In this document: positions 17,118 through 25,182 of the stretch, piece after piece
Numbering within the stretch: position 1 is the first letter of the stretch
How the letters are laid out: every line of letters begins with the position of its first letter
Source: Desulfosporosinus sp. OT
GTDB lineage: Bacteria > Bacillota > Desulfitobacteriia > Desulfitobacteriales > Desulfitobacteriaceae
DNA length: 64,000 nt
Reading direction: 5' to 3'
Assembly (NCBI RefSeq): GCF_000224515.1
Contig: NZ_AGAF01000229.1
Location: 17,820 to 81,819 of the forward strand
The notes under the pieces: model-generated
Database searches by the model: none
Seen by the model: only the letters and a program-made list of their open reading frames with translations
What the model was told of the DNA's origin: nothing
Position numbers and translations under genes: made by a program

Positions 17118-18110
17118 TTAGGGTAGGAGACTGGGATCTACTAAATCTTGATAGCTATAAGCTTGTGGAATGAGCTTTTTATCGAGCATCCACTTCATAA
17201 TACTATTGATTTCTTCCTCAGTTGGAAGTTGGAGCTTTGAGAAAGTCGGCGTTTGATAGCTTTCCTTTAGCTCAGTAGGAACTTGAGCTTTTTCCAAAAA
17301 AAGACTGCGGTATTGATCGGGATTTTTACTTAATGCTTGTCCCGCAGAGCCATAAACTCGTACTGTAGCTTTAATTCCCTCTAGGTTTTCTTGAATACTT
17401 TGAGTTCGGAATAAGAAAACGGTCTGAGAAATATTCCGATACGTATCATCAATAATCAGATGTGCCCCCTTGGCTTCAGCTAGAGATGCTAAAGGATCTG
17501 GAAGACAAGCGGTATTAATCTGATCCGATAGCAACATATCTAAGCGCACCGGCATTTTAGGAATTGACATCTTCTTTACATCGTTTAACACAACTCCTTT
17601 ATCCAGGAGCATTTGATCACTGACATAATCGATAATCGAGTTCTGCGATATCCCTAGGGTCGCCCCTTTTAAACCAGCCAGATCTTTAATACTCGACTTA
17701 GGAGAGGACAAAATTGCAAAACGCCCTTCTTTAGGAGTTGCTCCAAGGCCTATTGAAGCAATCTTCACATCGGTACCAATTTTCTTTAACAATGCCACGG
17801 CTACCATATCCGCTACTTCTCCATCAATTTGCCCTGCTTGCAATGCAGTGTCCCGTTCGATGGCGCTAGCAAAGCTAACTAATTCGACAGTAACTCCTTC
17901 TTTCGCAAAGAGTCCGTCTTTTTCGGCAACATAGAACGGTAAATTATCTTCAATTGGCAATACCCCAATTTTAACCGTTTTCCCTGCGCTCTTCACAGGT
18001 TGGTTATTAGCTGGGGCCTTACTTACCGCGCAACCGGAAACAACCATCGCTAGAATAAGAACAACACAAATAATCCCCAAAACACTAAATTCGAAACTTT
18101 GTTTCCTCAT
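17118..18110 (-). CDS. ABC importer substrate-binding lipoprotein, NMT1/THI5-like
   Basis: This 330-residue protein has a signal peptide ending in the lipobox VVSGC (Cys about 27), then an NMT1/SsuA-like periplasmic fold. Features are VKIGVLPIEDNLPFYVAEKDGLFAKEG near the N-terminus (cited as two parts, VKIGVLPIEDN and FYVAEKDGLF), QAGQIDGEVADM, and LPDPLASLAEAKG. It starts the leftward importer operon. The ligand is not predictable from sequence. The family includes aliphatic sulfonate, riboflavin and pyrimidine-precursor binders. Confidence 0.83.
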   Translation of the reverse strand: MRKQSFEFSVLGIICVVLILAMVVSGCAVSKAPANNQPVKSAGKTVKIGVLPIEDNLPFYVAEKDGLFAKEGVTVELVSFASAIERDTALQAGQIDGEVADMVAVALLKKIGTDVKIASIGLGATPKEGRFAILSSPKSSIKDLAGLKGATLGISQNSIIDYVSDQMLLDKGVVLNDVKKMSIPKMPVRLDMLLSDQINTACLPDPLASLAEAKGAHLIIDDTYRNISQTVFLFRTQSIQENLEGIKATVRVYGSAGQALSKNPDQYRSLFLEKAQVPTELKESYQTPTFSKLQLPTEEEINSIMKWMLDKKLIPQAYSYQDLVDPSLLP

Positions 18111-18528
18111 TTATTCTCGACACTCCTTCTCTTTTTTCTTTCTTCTAAGCATAATTATTAGTTTCGACAGAGAGTTAGTTATTCCTTTTTGCATTCGTTG
18201 TTGTATCCAAAATGAATACCTTATCCCTTGTGGATAAACTCTCTCGGAGTCTTTCGGTACTTCTGCTGCTTGGAATGGCCTACATAATAATGTTAAGCAA
18301 CCAAATAACAGATCACATTATCACGCAACATGCCTTTGGGTACAGATTGGTGGTCATGCCTTTTATTGATGCTACTTACGTTTCCTCGTCTTATCTCATC
18401 CCTTTGTAGCCGGCTTTCCCGTCCTCTGAGTACAATGAGTTAATCTAGATCTACATTCTACCGTTCTGGTCAGGATTTCCCATTCTCATAGAGAATAACA
18501 GTTAAAGAACCTCCAATATGAGGTGTAG
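18111..18528. other. Gap without a supported gene
   Basis: This stretch upstream of the importer operon should hold its promoter, but I could not single out a convincing -35/-10 pair. A 65-codon open frame at 18212-18409 has no ribosome site and no recognisable features. Confidence 0.5.
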
Positions 18529-18630
18529 CAAGAGGATAAAGCAAATTTCAAAGAGGAGCTGCTGAATCATATCTCGCCACTTGGATGGGAACATATTAAC
18601 TTCTTAGGCGAATACAAGTTTGATTCAAGG
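18529..18630 (+). pseudogene. Tn3-family transposase C-terminal remnant
   Basis: The plus strand reads FKEELLNHISPLGWEHINFL followed by GEYKF, the highly conserved end of Tn3-family TnpA proteins (the SPxxWEHIN-xGxY motif). A stop codon (18526-18528) lies directly upstream in frame and nothing else of the roughly 1000-residue enzyme remains. It is therefore a short relic of an old transposon. Confidence 0.65.
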
Positions 18631-18748
18631 CAAACGACAACACTAAAAATTTACGGCCACTTAAATATAGTAACGAGGATGTCAATTAGAATCTTATTGA
18701 AATATCGAAACCTGTTATCCTTTAGAGTAGGGAAAACTGGCTCAAAAA

Positions 18749-18757
18749 TGGTATAAT
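18749..18757 (+). promoter_or_regulatory. Extended -10 promoter of the ECF sigma operon
   Basis: TGGTATAAT is a TGnTATAAT extended -10 element, 32 bp before the ATG of the sigma gene. No good -35 box is visible, consistent with an extended -10 promoter. Confidence 0.55.
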
Positions 18758-18789
18758 TAGATAAAGTATCAAAAGAACGGAAGTTATAT

Positions 18790-19344
18790 ATGCTCATTAC
18801 TTTTACTGAAGATAATGAAAAACGTAATAAGCTTGAATCCTTATATAATGAATATGCTTTATACATCTATAGGGTAGCATATCAGATTCTAAAGGATAAA
18901 TATCTTGCCCAGGATGCGGTTCATGAGGCTTTTATCAGTATTTTAAAAAATGTTGATAAAATTATAGAAATCAACTGTAACAAAACGAAAGCTTTTATTA
19001 TTATTATTATTAGGAACATTTCTATCAATCTTTATAATCAGAGAAAGAAACAATCCAGCCTTTCCTTCGAAGAACTAGAAGGCGAATTAGCTGAATCCGT
19101 GCCAAATGTTGAGGAAACCGTGATTAGTAATGAGGCTTTTTCCAGAGTGACAGATAAAATCAAGAAATTACACCCCTTATATGCCGATATTCTTTCATTA
19201 AAATATTATTTTTACTATAAAGATGAAGAAATATCCAAGATGTTAAATATTACACCGGAAAATACTAGAATACGGCTCCACCGGGCAAGGAAATATTTGC
19301 TGGAATCATTATCTCAGGATCAGGAGGCAACCAATCATGATTGA
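18790..19344 (+). CDS. ECF-type RNA polymerase sigma factor
   Basis: This 184-residue protein has region 2 (YNEYALYIYRVAYQILKD, then AQDAVHEAFISILKN) and region 4 (HPLYADILSLKYYFYYKDEEISKMLNITPENTRIRLHRARK, seen in parts as SLKYYFYYKDEEISKML and TRIRLHRARK). No extracytoplasmic domain is fused. Its last codons overlap the start of the next gene (19337), which encodes a membrane protein that is probably its anti-sigma factor. It would direct transcription of a small regulon in response to an envelope signal, possibly including the secreted protein genes that follow. Confidence 0.9.
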   Translation: MLITFTEDNEKRNKLESLYNEYALYIYRVAYQILKDKYLAQDAVHEAFISILKNVDKIIEINCNKTKAFIIIIIRNISINLYNQRKKQSSLSFEELEGELAESVPNVEETVISNEAFSRVTDKIKKLHPLYADILSLKYYFYYKDEEISKMLNITPENTRIRLHRARKYLLESLSQDQEATNHD

Positions 19345-20101
19345 ACATGAAATTGCAAAAATAAAAGCTCAAGAAAAAATGATGGAAGCACTCTTTGAAT
19401 ACGCTGCAGTCTGTCATGTTGAAAATATAATACTAGAAAATCCTTGTGAAGCTGACTCAGATCCCGAAATCTCCCTCACGCAAGAGTTTGACCACAAAAT
19501 GAAGAAGCTAATTGCTAGCTATAATAGAAAGTATTTAATTAAGAGCTTAAGACAAAAGACATTTATGTTCTTGCCAAAAGTAGTAGTCTTTATGCTGATC
19601 GTTCTCGGCAGTCTTACCATAATTGTAGCCAGTGTTCATGCGTTAAGAGCTAAAGCCCTCAATCTATTTCTAGATATCCAAGAAAAGTATACAGATATCC
19701 AGATGAAAGAGATTAATCCTAACCAAACAGAACAAAAGCGGCAAATAACACCTACTCAAAAGGAAATTCCTTCGAACTGGAATGGTTATGTTCCAGAATA
19801 TGTACCAAAGGGATTTATAGTTGTTAAAACGGAAGAGAATGTTGTGTCTATGAGTATTCATTATGCTGATGATAAAGGGAGAACCATACGGTTCAATCAG
19901 TATCTAAATTGTGATACTGACCTGAGAATAGATACGGAAAATGCTACTTTACAACATATTTTCATACACAATAGCCAAGCTCTCATTTTTGAAAAAAATG
20001 GTAGAGTAGGTGTTGTTTGGGAAGATCAATCTCTTTTCTATATTGTAGGTCAGGCAGAACAATCAGAAATCATAAAAATGGCTAAAAGTCTAAATAAATA
20101 A
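19337..20101 (+). CDS. Membrane-anchored putative anti-sigma factor with DUF4367-like domain
   Basis: This 254-residue protein overlaps the sigma gene by eight bases. It has an N-terminal cytoplasmic part of about 80 residues, one membrane helix (FLPKVVVFMLIVLGSLTIIV, about 76-100) and an outer domain (about 140-254) with the layout of DUF4367: PEYVPKGFIVVKTEENV, FNQYLNCDTDLRIDTENA, GRVGVVWEDQSLFYIVGQ. In other Firmicutes such proteins follow ECF sigma genes and hold the sigma factor at the membrane. The anti-sigma role here rests on gene context and topology. Confidence 0.75.
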   Translation: MIEHEIAKIKAQEKMMEALFEYAAVCHVENIILENPCEADSDPEISLTQEFDHKMKKLIASYNRKYLIKSLRQKTFMFLPKVVVFMLIVLGSLTIIVASVHALRAKALNLFLDIQEKYTDIQMKEINPNQTEQKRQITPTQKEIPSNWNGYVPEYVPKGFIVVKTEENVVSMSIHYADDKGRTIRFNQYLNCDTDLRIDTENATLQHIFIHNSQALIFEKNGRVGVVWEDQSLFYIVGQAEQSEIIKMAKSLNK

Positions 20102-20183
20102 AATTATTTTTCAAAAAGTGTAACAAAAAGCCTCTCCCATTTGTTTATCCTTATGAAGGAGAAAATGAGGGGAGGTGAATTTT

Positions 20184-20606
20184 ATGCAAAAAAGAGTAGT
20201 AGTACTTATTCTGTCACTTTTGATTCTTTGTATGGTTCCTATGCAGGTGCTTGCCTCAGAACAAACCACTAATTCTATTGTAAGTCCCATGTGGGTAAAC
20301 ATTATAGATTATCAAAATACATTTAGTATTTCTTCTAGTGGAGCAGCAACCGTAAACACAACGCTTAATGCTGAAACTAACATAAATAAAGTAGTACTTA
20401 CTGCAAGTATCCAACAATACAATAATGGAAATTGGACAACGATCAAAAGCTGGGCAAGCACTTCTTACAGTAACAGCGGATCACTTTATCAAACTAGGTA
20501 TTTAATAAGCGGTTATTACTACCGTATGGTATCCAATGGATCAGTTTATCAAGATGAGTTACTTGTAGAAAATACTTCGTATACAAGTTCAAGTCGTTGG
20601 TATTAG
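20184..20606 (+). CDS. Small secreted protein, unrecognised
   Basis: I choose ATG 20184 (140 residues), eight bases after GGGGAGGTGA; a GTG at 20175 overlaps that site. The signal peptide MQKRVVVLILSLLILCMVP ends near VLA (about residue 22), with no lipobox cysteine. The mature part is rich in Ser, Thr, Asn and Tyr and looks like a small beta-sandwich, with NKVVLTASIQQYNNGNWTTI and RYLISGYYYRMVSNG. It lies 82 bp after the putative anti-sigma gene and may be its regulon member. I do not recognise a function. Confidence 0.65.
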   Translation: MQKRVVVLILSLLILCMVPMQVLASEQTTNSIVSPMWVNIIDYQNTFSISSSGAATVNTTLNAETNINKVVLTASIQQYNNGNWTTIKSWASTSYSNSGSLYQTRYLISGYYYRMVSNGSVYQDELLVENTSYTSSSRWY

Positions 20607-20901
20607 GAAATTCCACGTTTCCCTTAAATGGAAAAACCTAATCATTTTTTATATGACATTAACATCAAAGCTTGATTTAAGTGAAAAAACCTCTATGCTA
20701 GGCGAAGAAAGATCCAACAGAAAAACATCAAAATAGCGACTTTGAAATGAATTTTAAGTAATGTATCCCGGGCCCTATTGTCGAGACATATTCTTCAAAT
20801 TTAAGTAATGCATTTCTATGAGGGCTGTGCTTAGATGATAAATTCATTTTAAGCAAGCCCCTTTACTTCATCGTAGCATCCGCCGTCACCCATATTTAAC
20901 C

Positions 20902-21040
20902 TTAATTCACATATCCGATCTTGCTCTGAGGTCCTGAAACTTTTGGAACTTTACCCCCTAAAGAGTGGTGAGGTCTAAAGTTATAGTGCTTTATCATGTA
21001 ATTATTTGCTCATCGAGAGTCCAAGGTGCATTAGATGATG
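20902..21040 (-). pseudogene. Integrase-type (DDE) transposase C-terminal remnant, frameshifted
   Basis: On the minus strand SNAPWTLDEQIIT leads, after one frameshift, to YMIKHYNFRPHHSLGGKVPK and a stop at 20902. The NFRPHHSLGGKVP segment is typical of the end of integrase-core transposases. The rest of the gene is missing. The remaining part of the gap (20607-20901) has no gene I can support. Confidence 0.7.
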
Positions 21041-21067
21041 AAACAACGAAAGGAATGACGCTTAAAA

Positions 21068-21547
21068 ATGTCTAAAAAAATACTATTTATTGCTTTAGCT
21101 TTTGTAATAATTATTGGAGGTGTATTCGCTCTTTCTAACCAAGTAATTATATCAAATAATATTACAGCTAGAAATTTTCTAAATGAGGTTAAGAAAGGAG
21201 ACTTTGGCAACGCATTTAATTATGTTGAATATTACGATGTAGGTGATGATGTTTCACCTCAAACATCTTATGAAAAAGCGAAAGACATCTGGACTTCGAG
21301 AATGATAAAGTTGAAACAAGAAGGTATATATTTGACTAACTATAAAGATTTAACAGGTTATATGGACGATGGTTATCCAAAAGGGGAAGTAACCTTATTG
21401 TTATCTAATAATGGTGAAATAGAAGAACAAAAATGTTCAATCCATTTTAGCAAACTATCAAAAAAATGGAAAATTGAAGATCTATATTTTTATAATTCAA
21501 ATCATATTTTTGAAAGGATGATCAGTGGAGATGTTAAAGTTAAGTGA
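21068..21547 (+). CDS. Membrane-anchored small protein, unrecognised
   Basis: This 159-residue protein has one N-terminal membrane helix (ILFIALAFVIIIGGVFAL, about 5-23) and an outer domain. FLNEVKKGDFGNAFNYVEYY resembles the start of DUF4878/NTF2-like lipid-exposed domains, and KLSKKWKIEDLYFYN ends it. It overlaps the LuxR-type gene that follows by 23 bp, so the two are probably translated together. Base composition is very AT-rich compared with the flanking metabolic genes, which suggests acquired DNA. No function is assigned. Confidence 0.6.
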   Translation: MSKKILFIALAFVIIIGGVFALSNQVIISNNITARNFLNEVKKGDFGNAFNYVEYYDVGDDVSPQTSYEKAKDIWTSRMIKLKQEGIYLTNYKDLTGYMDDGYPKGEVTLLLSNNGEIEEQKCSIHFSKLSKKWKIEDLYFYNSNHIFERMISGDVKVK

Positions 21548-21725
21548 TCAAGAAATTACCATTATTAAATACCTATGTAATGGTTTAACAGCAAAGCAAA
21601 TTGCATCAAAAATGTATTTAAGCATCCATTGTGTCCATTATCATAAAAAACAAATATTTATAAAATTGGATGCGAAGTCATCTGCTGAAGTAGTATCAAT
21701 TGCTAAATCAAAAAGCATTATCTAA
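21525..21725 (+). CDS. Stand-alone LuxR-type HTH protein
   Basis: This 66-residue protein consists of little more than a GerE/LuxR HTH: LSDQEITIIKYLCNGLTAKQIASKMYLSIHCVHYHKKQIFIKL, seen in parts as LSDQEITIIKYLCNG, TAKQIASKMYLS and VHYHKKQIFIKLDAKS. The pattern of the recognition helix is kept. It starts at GTG 21525 (seven bases after AAAGG) or ATG 21531, inside the end of the previous gene. No receiver or sensor domain is attached. GerE of spore formers has this size, but the neighbours suggest a regulator tied to the local membrane protein. Confidence 0.7.
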   Translation: MEMLKLSDQEITIIKYLCNGLTAKQIASKMYLSIHCVHYHKKQIFIKLDAKSSAEVVSIAKSKSII

Positions 21726-22059
21726 TGAAAAAAATTACTAGTGGCTGTTACAAAAAAACAAGAACAAGCAAAAACAAACTAAGCTAGCGAACAAACGTGC
21801 CTCTCGTTCTTAGATTTTCACTCCTTGCTAAGGCTCCCGAAAAGACTTCCAGTCATGAAAAAGATACGTTGCGAAAAAGCGCTCTAAAAAAGGGCATAGC
21901 ACTCCTATTGGTTCCATTTGGGGCAGGATGCCAAGATTCCTTATTGCTTTTGATATTTCAACACCTAAGCCGTTCGAAGAAGTGTATTTTTTCGGTCGTA
22001 AATGGCTTGCTCTGACAGTCGTTGTAACTCTTGATTCCGTCCTTTGGGAACAAAGTATT
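21726..22059. other. Gap with probable transposase debris
   Basis: No intact gene is visible. On the minus strand short open pieces such as NQELQRLSEQAIYDRKNTLL look like transposase debris, broken by stops and frameshifts. Confidence 0.4.
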
Positions 22060-22445
22060 TCTGGGCGTGGCGGATCATACCAGAATTAAACGGCTTAAAT
22101 CAACGAGTCGAAGGTAGGTCTCAACCCGTTTCTGCCCGCGTATCGGTAACTTCTTATGGTGAAAAACGCGATCAAGTAGGTTAGCTTCTAAGGCAAAGTT
22201 TAGTTCGACTTGTTTCCTGGATTCTCGCCGACTCATAACAAGGTCGGCGGCACAACCCCGAGTTTGATATAAAGTTCCTTCTGCTTTTCGAGTATACCCA
22301 CACGTAGTTTATGACCAGGATTTCTGAAGCATTCAATCACATCGAGTTTGCCCAGCATCTGCTGCATTGTATAGGCTTTATACAACCCTTGTTCCTGCAT
22401 CTTTTTATTAATATATGAAATGAATATCAGAGCCACAAATTCCAC
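22060..22445 (-). pseudogene. IS4/IS1634-type transposase remnant
   Basis: The piece at 22233-22445 reads MEFVALIFISYINKKMQEQG, later GKLDVIECFRNPGHKLRVG and ELYIKLGVVPP. This is the usual C-terminal end of IS1634-type transposases (FVALI-x-SYI and KELYxxLGV-PP). A second short piece (22060-22230) reads KLPIRGQKRVETYLRLVDLS and is in a different frame, perhaps from another element. No catalytic region or complete terminal repeats are left. Confidence 0.6.
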
Positions 22446-22500
22446 GAATAGCTTGCCTGTTTATACAAAGTTTGTGGGAAAAAATATAAATAATAACAAA

Positions 22501-22520
22501 AACTACTAATTGTAGTAGTT
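22501..22520. promoter_or_regulatory. Inverted repeat upstream of secreted protein gene
   Basis: AACTACTA and TAGTAGTT flank a four-base spacer, 60 bp before the ribosome site of the next gene. The position and size suit an operator. No regulator could be assigned. Confidence 0.45.
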
Positions 22521-22580
22521 ACAAATTGAATTGAAAGATATAGACTAAATTCAAGTTCAAAATTGAGAGGAGTTACTACT

Positions 22581-23168
22581 ATGAAAAAGAAAAAATTGTT
22601 ACCTTTATGTCTTGGTACTCTTATGTTTTTAGCCGCTTTTCAATCAACGGCATTCGCTGCAACTCAGTATGATAGGGCTTATTCTTCCTGGACTTCAGAG
22701 AATGCATCCTATGGGCCTGATGATGGTAATTATGAAGTCACGTCTTGGGATGATAACAGATGCAAAACTACTACAAATGTAATATATGACTCAACAGACA
22801 TTACTTCAATAAGGAGTTATTACAATAATGATGATTGTTATCCTGGTCTGGATATCACAGATGTTAACAATAACTTTAATTCGACAGTAATTTCCTCAAA
22901 CATACCAGATCCTCATTTTGATTGGGATAATGACTTTCCATGGACAAATGGTGACGAAGAAGCAGAAGTTACATGTGAATCGCCTCTCAGTCTTTCTTCT
23001 GGTACACAATATTATTTTTATTCATGGTTTGAAGAAGAATATAGCTCTGGTACCGCTACTTTCCAACTGAATACTTCTCAGAGCTACTGGGACAGCTACA
23101 ACGATGAATATCAAACAACGGCGTATAGCCAGCTAGGAGCTGGAGAACTCACAGTAGATTTGCCTTAA
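22581..23168 (+). CDS. Secreted acidic protein, unrecognised
   Basis: I choose ATG 22581 (195 residues), eight bases after GAGAGGAG. The signal peptide MKKKKLLPLCLGTLMFLAAF ends at AFA (about residue 26). The mature protein is strongly acidic, rich in Asp, Tyr, Trp and Ser (DPHFDWDNDFPWTNGDEEAE), and has two Cys. Composition suggests an extracellular, perhaps calcium-binding, beta-rich protein. No known family is recognised. It lies 53 bp before another secreted protein gene and the two may form an operon. Confidence 0.65.
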   Translation: MKKKKLLPLCLGTLMFLAAFQSTAFAATQYDRAYSSWTSENASYGPDDGNYEVTSWDDNRCKTTTNVIYDSTDITSIRSYYNNDDCYPGLDITDVNNNFNSTVISSNIPDPHFDWDNDFPWTNGDEEAEVTCESPLSLSSGTQYYFYSWFEEEYSSGTATFQLNTSQSYWDSYNDEYQTTAYSQLGAGELTVDLP

Positions 23169-23221
23169 ATCATTTGATTTTATTATTTCAAATATACATT
23201 AAAATTGGAGGGAAACAAAAC

Positions 23222-23923
23222 ATGTATAAAAAAGTTATTGCAATAATTAGCAGCTCCGTTGTAGCATGTTCATTACTAGTAATGCCTATGGTTTTTGATA
23301 CCAAAGCAGTATCGGCAAAAGAAGTCGGAAACGTAAAGTTCAAATTAAGCGAACAAGTAAAGTATGGAATAGTAAAAGCTAAGAATTTTGAAAATGGCTC
23401 TAAAATATCTGTACTTCATAAATTTGAAAATAAAGCTGAAGTAATTGATTTTGTAGCTTTAGCCAACGACAAGTTAAATATGCTATCAAGCGAAAAGAAC
23501 TTTGATCAGTCTTTCTTTGCTACAACTACACTGGAAAAAGCCTTAACATTAAAAGAATTTGAGAATTTTGTCCTTAAATATGACTTGGATATATACGATT
23601 ATAAAATAAGATTTGTAGAAAACAATGGAACTCGCGCAACGATTAGTGCTAAGCCTACTAATAATTCATTGATTGATCAAGCGATAATTATTGATGCTGT
23701 CGGTGAAAATACTTTGGTTGGGGTTATAGCCTTTACATCGAATGTAAATAAGGATAATTTAGTTAATCTAATCAATATGAAAAATGATAACAGCGTTTAC
23801 TTAGTCGATGTTGATAGCTATTTCATCGGTCAAAGTATAAAAGAGCAGAATGACAAGGATATTGTAAAAGTTAAGGCAAATGATATATATTGGTATTTAG
23901 AAGATTATAAATTAATTAAATAA
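23222..23923 (+). CDS. Secreted protein, unrecognised
   Basis: I choose ATG 23222 (233 residues), nine bases after GGAGGG. The signal peptide covers about 1-32, ending near VSA (KVIAIISSSVVACSLLVMPM). A Cys lies in the hydrophobic stretch but not in a good lipobox. The mature part is lysine-, asparagine- and valine-rich, without recognised domains. Two very strong hairpins follow at 23953-24016 and 24056-24094. It is probably co-transcribed with the preceding secreted protein. Confidence 0.65.
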   Translation: MYKKVIAIISSSVVACSLLVMPMVFDTKAVSAKEVGNVKFKLSEQVKYGIVKAKNFENGSKISVLHKFENKAEVIDFVALANDKLNMLSSEKNFDQSFFATTTLEKALTLKEFENFVLKYDLDIYDYKIRFVENNGTRATISAKPTNNSLIDQAIIIDAVGENTLVGVIAFTSNVNKDNLVNLINMKNDNSVYLVDVDSYFIGQSIKEQNDKDIVKVKANDIYWYLEDYKLIK

Positions 23924-23952
23924 CAGTTAGCAAGGGCCTAACAATATTAAAA

Positions 23953-24016
23953 CCAAACACATAATTAGAGATACCGCCATGAATATAAATGGCGGTATCT
24001 CTAATTATGTGTTTGG
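23953..24016. repeat. Long perfect hairpin (28-bp stem)
   Basis: CCAAACACATAATTAGAGAT plus ACCGCCAT pairs without mismatch with ATGGCGGT plus ATCTCTAATTATGTGTTTGG around an eight-base loop. It lies 30 bp after the secreted protein gene and could serve as a terminator. Such length and perfection are also typical of miniature inverted-repeat elements. Confidence 0.8.
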
Positions 24017-24055
24017 AATTGTTTATATAATTTTGCGAGTTCTGCTAGGTACAAA

Positions 24056-24094
24056 GTAAACGGTAAATAATGTAACTCATTATTTACCGTTTAC
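24056..24094. repeat. Second perfect hairpin (17-bp stem)
   Basis: GTAAACGGTAAATAATG and CATTATTTACCGTTTAC flank a five-base loop. It follows the first hairpin by 40 bp, has no long U-run and is unrelated to it in sequence. Confidence 0.75.
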
Positions 24095-24250
24095 GGTACA
24101 AATATGTAGGGTGTTTCAAATTGTTTCTGGTAAACCTTTTCAGTATAGCTTCCGTCTCGGCGATTCATGGAAAAGTCGGCTTATAGTTACCATATATTGT
24201 CTTAGCGTTGGTTTTACGTCATTTGGTTGGCCTACACCAAAATGAAGACC

Positions 24251-24304
24251 AAAAAAGGGGCTGTCTCAAATAGAAATGTAATTTCTATTTTTAAAGATAG
24301 CCCC
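24251..24304 (-). terminator. Rho-independent terminator of the methyltransferase/permease operon
   Basis: On the minus strand a long stem (GGGGCTATCT with AGACAGCCCC, one mismatch, extended by AAATAGAAAT with ATTTCTATTT) is followed by TTTTTT. It lies 64 bp after the stop of the permease gene. The GGGGCTGTCTCAAA end also resembles terminal repeats of some insertion sequences. Confidence 0.85.
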
Positions 24305-24367
24305 TAAATTTCCAGAAAATACATAGCTTATTTTCATTCTCGATTGTGATAAAACACTACACTTGAA

Positions 24368-25177
24368 TCAAATCGCCAAATCCTTCCGAGAAAACAATAT
24401 TCCTGCTAGAAACAAGTTCAAACCCGTTATTGCGCCTAAAGCTAAAATTTCCTTTGTTGGCAGAACCTTCTCTTGGAGGACCTGCTGAGGCCGAAACATC
24501 CCAAACGGAGTGAGGTATCTCAATCCAGAAAAACGATCACTTAGGCTTGAAACCACATCCAACCCATAAAATGCAAAAGTTAAGGCACTCGCCCAGCGCT
24601 CCGACTCTTCTTTGGTATCGAAGAGCACTGCCAATAACAGGCTGCAAGCACTAATTGTTGAACCTAAACTGAAGGCTAGGATTCCCAGTCGGAAGTATTG
24701 CCACCTTGCAATCGGTATATCAAAATGCCTTGTTGCTGTATATATCCCGCTTAGCGTGGAGCCGGTTACCAAGGCTAACTCCGTCAAAAGTACTCCTATT
24801 TGGGTATTTAGAATCTCGGAACGCGAAACTGGTGAAGATAAGGGATAAGCCATGAAGCCCTGTTCGACTGGTTGGGCCACTAAGGCATTTGCTGAGTTTA
24901 TTCCATAAAAGGAAATAATCAGCGACCATATCCGACCAAACAGTTGCGCCGAAATATAAGCCTCATAGGACAGGTCAACTTCTTCCCCCGTTGAGACGCC
25001 AAACGCTCGTTTAACTCCGGAGGGAAAACTTTTCGGGATTTCCTCAATAGCCGGTGACTGGATAATAATGGGATAAATCCAAGTAACTATCCATTCGTAG
25101 AGAGCCAATCCCAACGAGTAACCGATAACTTTTTTACCCTCTTGTCTGAGCATTACCCAATACAATGTGTCATTCAT
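24368..25177 (-). CDS. ABC-2-like permease protein (paralogue 1)
   Basis: I choose ATG 25177 (MNDTLYWVMLRQ, 269 residues), seven bases after GAGGT. This gives exactly the length of its paralogue at 26800-27609. The two share the pattern RQEGKKVIGYS / KQQGKKAINYA, SVKRAFGVS / SVKRVFGVS and MAYPLSSPVSR / MAYLLSSPVGR. About six membrane helices are visible. The start overlaps the end of the methyltransferase gene. Proteins of this group are membrane partners of CcmA/NatA-like ATPases such as the one at 27600-28526. Confidence 0.75.
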   Translation of the reverse strand: MNDTLYWVMLRQEGKKVIGYSLGLALYEWIVTWIYPIIIQSPAIEEIPKSFPSGVKRAFGVSTGEEVDLSYEAYISAQLFGRIWSLIISFYGINSANALVAQPVEQGFMAYPLSSPVSRSEILNTQIGVLLTELALVTGSTLSGIYTATRHFDIPIARWQYFRLGILAFSLGSTISACSLLLAVLFDTKEESERWASALTFAFYGLDVVSSLSDRFSGLRYLTPFGMFRPQQVLQEKVLPTKEILALGAITGLNLFLAGILFSRKDLAI

Positions 25178-25182
25178 CGAAG

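Noticed and set aside
18212-18409. 65-codon open frame on the plus strand upstream of the importer operon
   Set aside because: No ribosome site, composition like random translation, and it covers the region where the importer promoter must lie.
21797-22015. 72-codon open frame after the LuxR-type gene
   Set aside because: No ribosome site; the opposite strand shows transposase-like pieces, so it is a chance frame over a relic.
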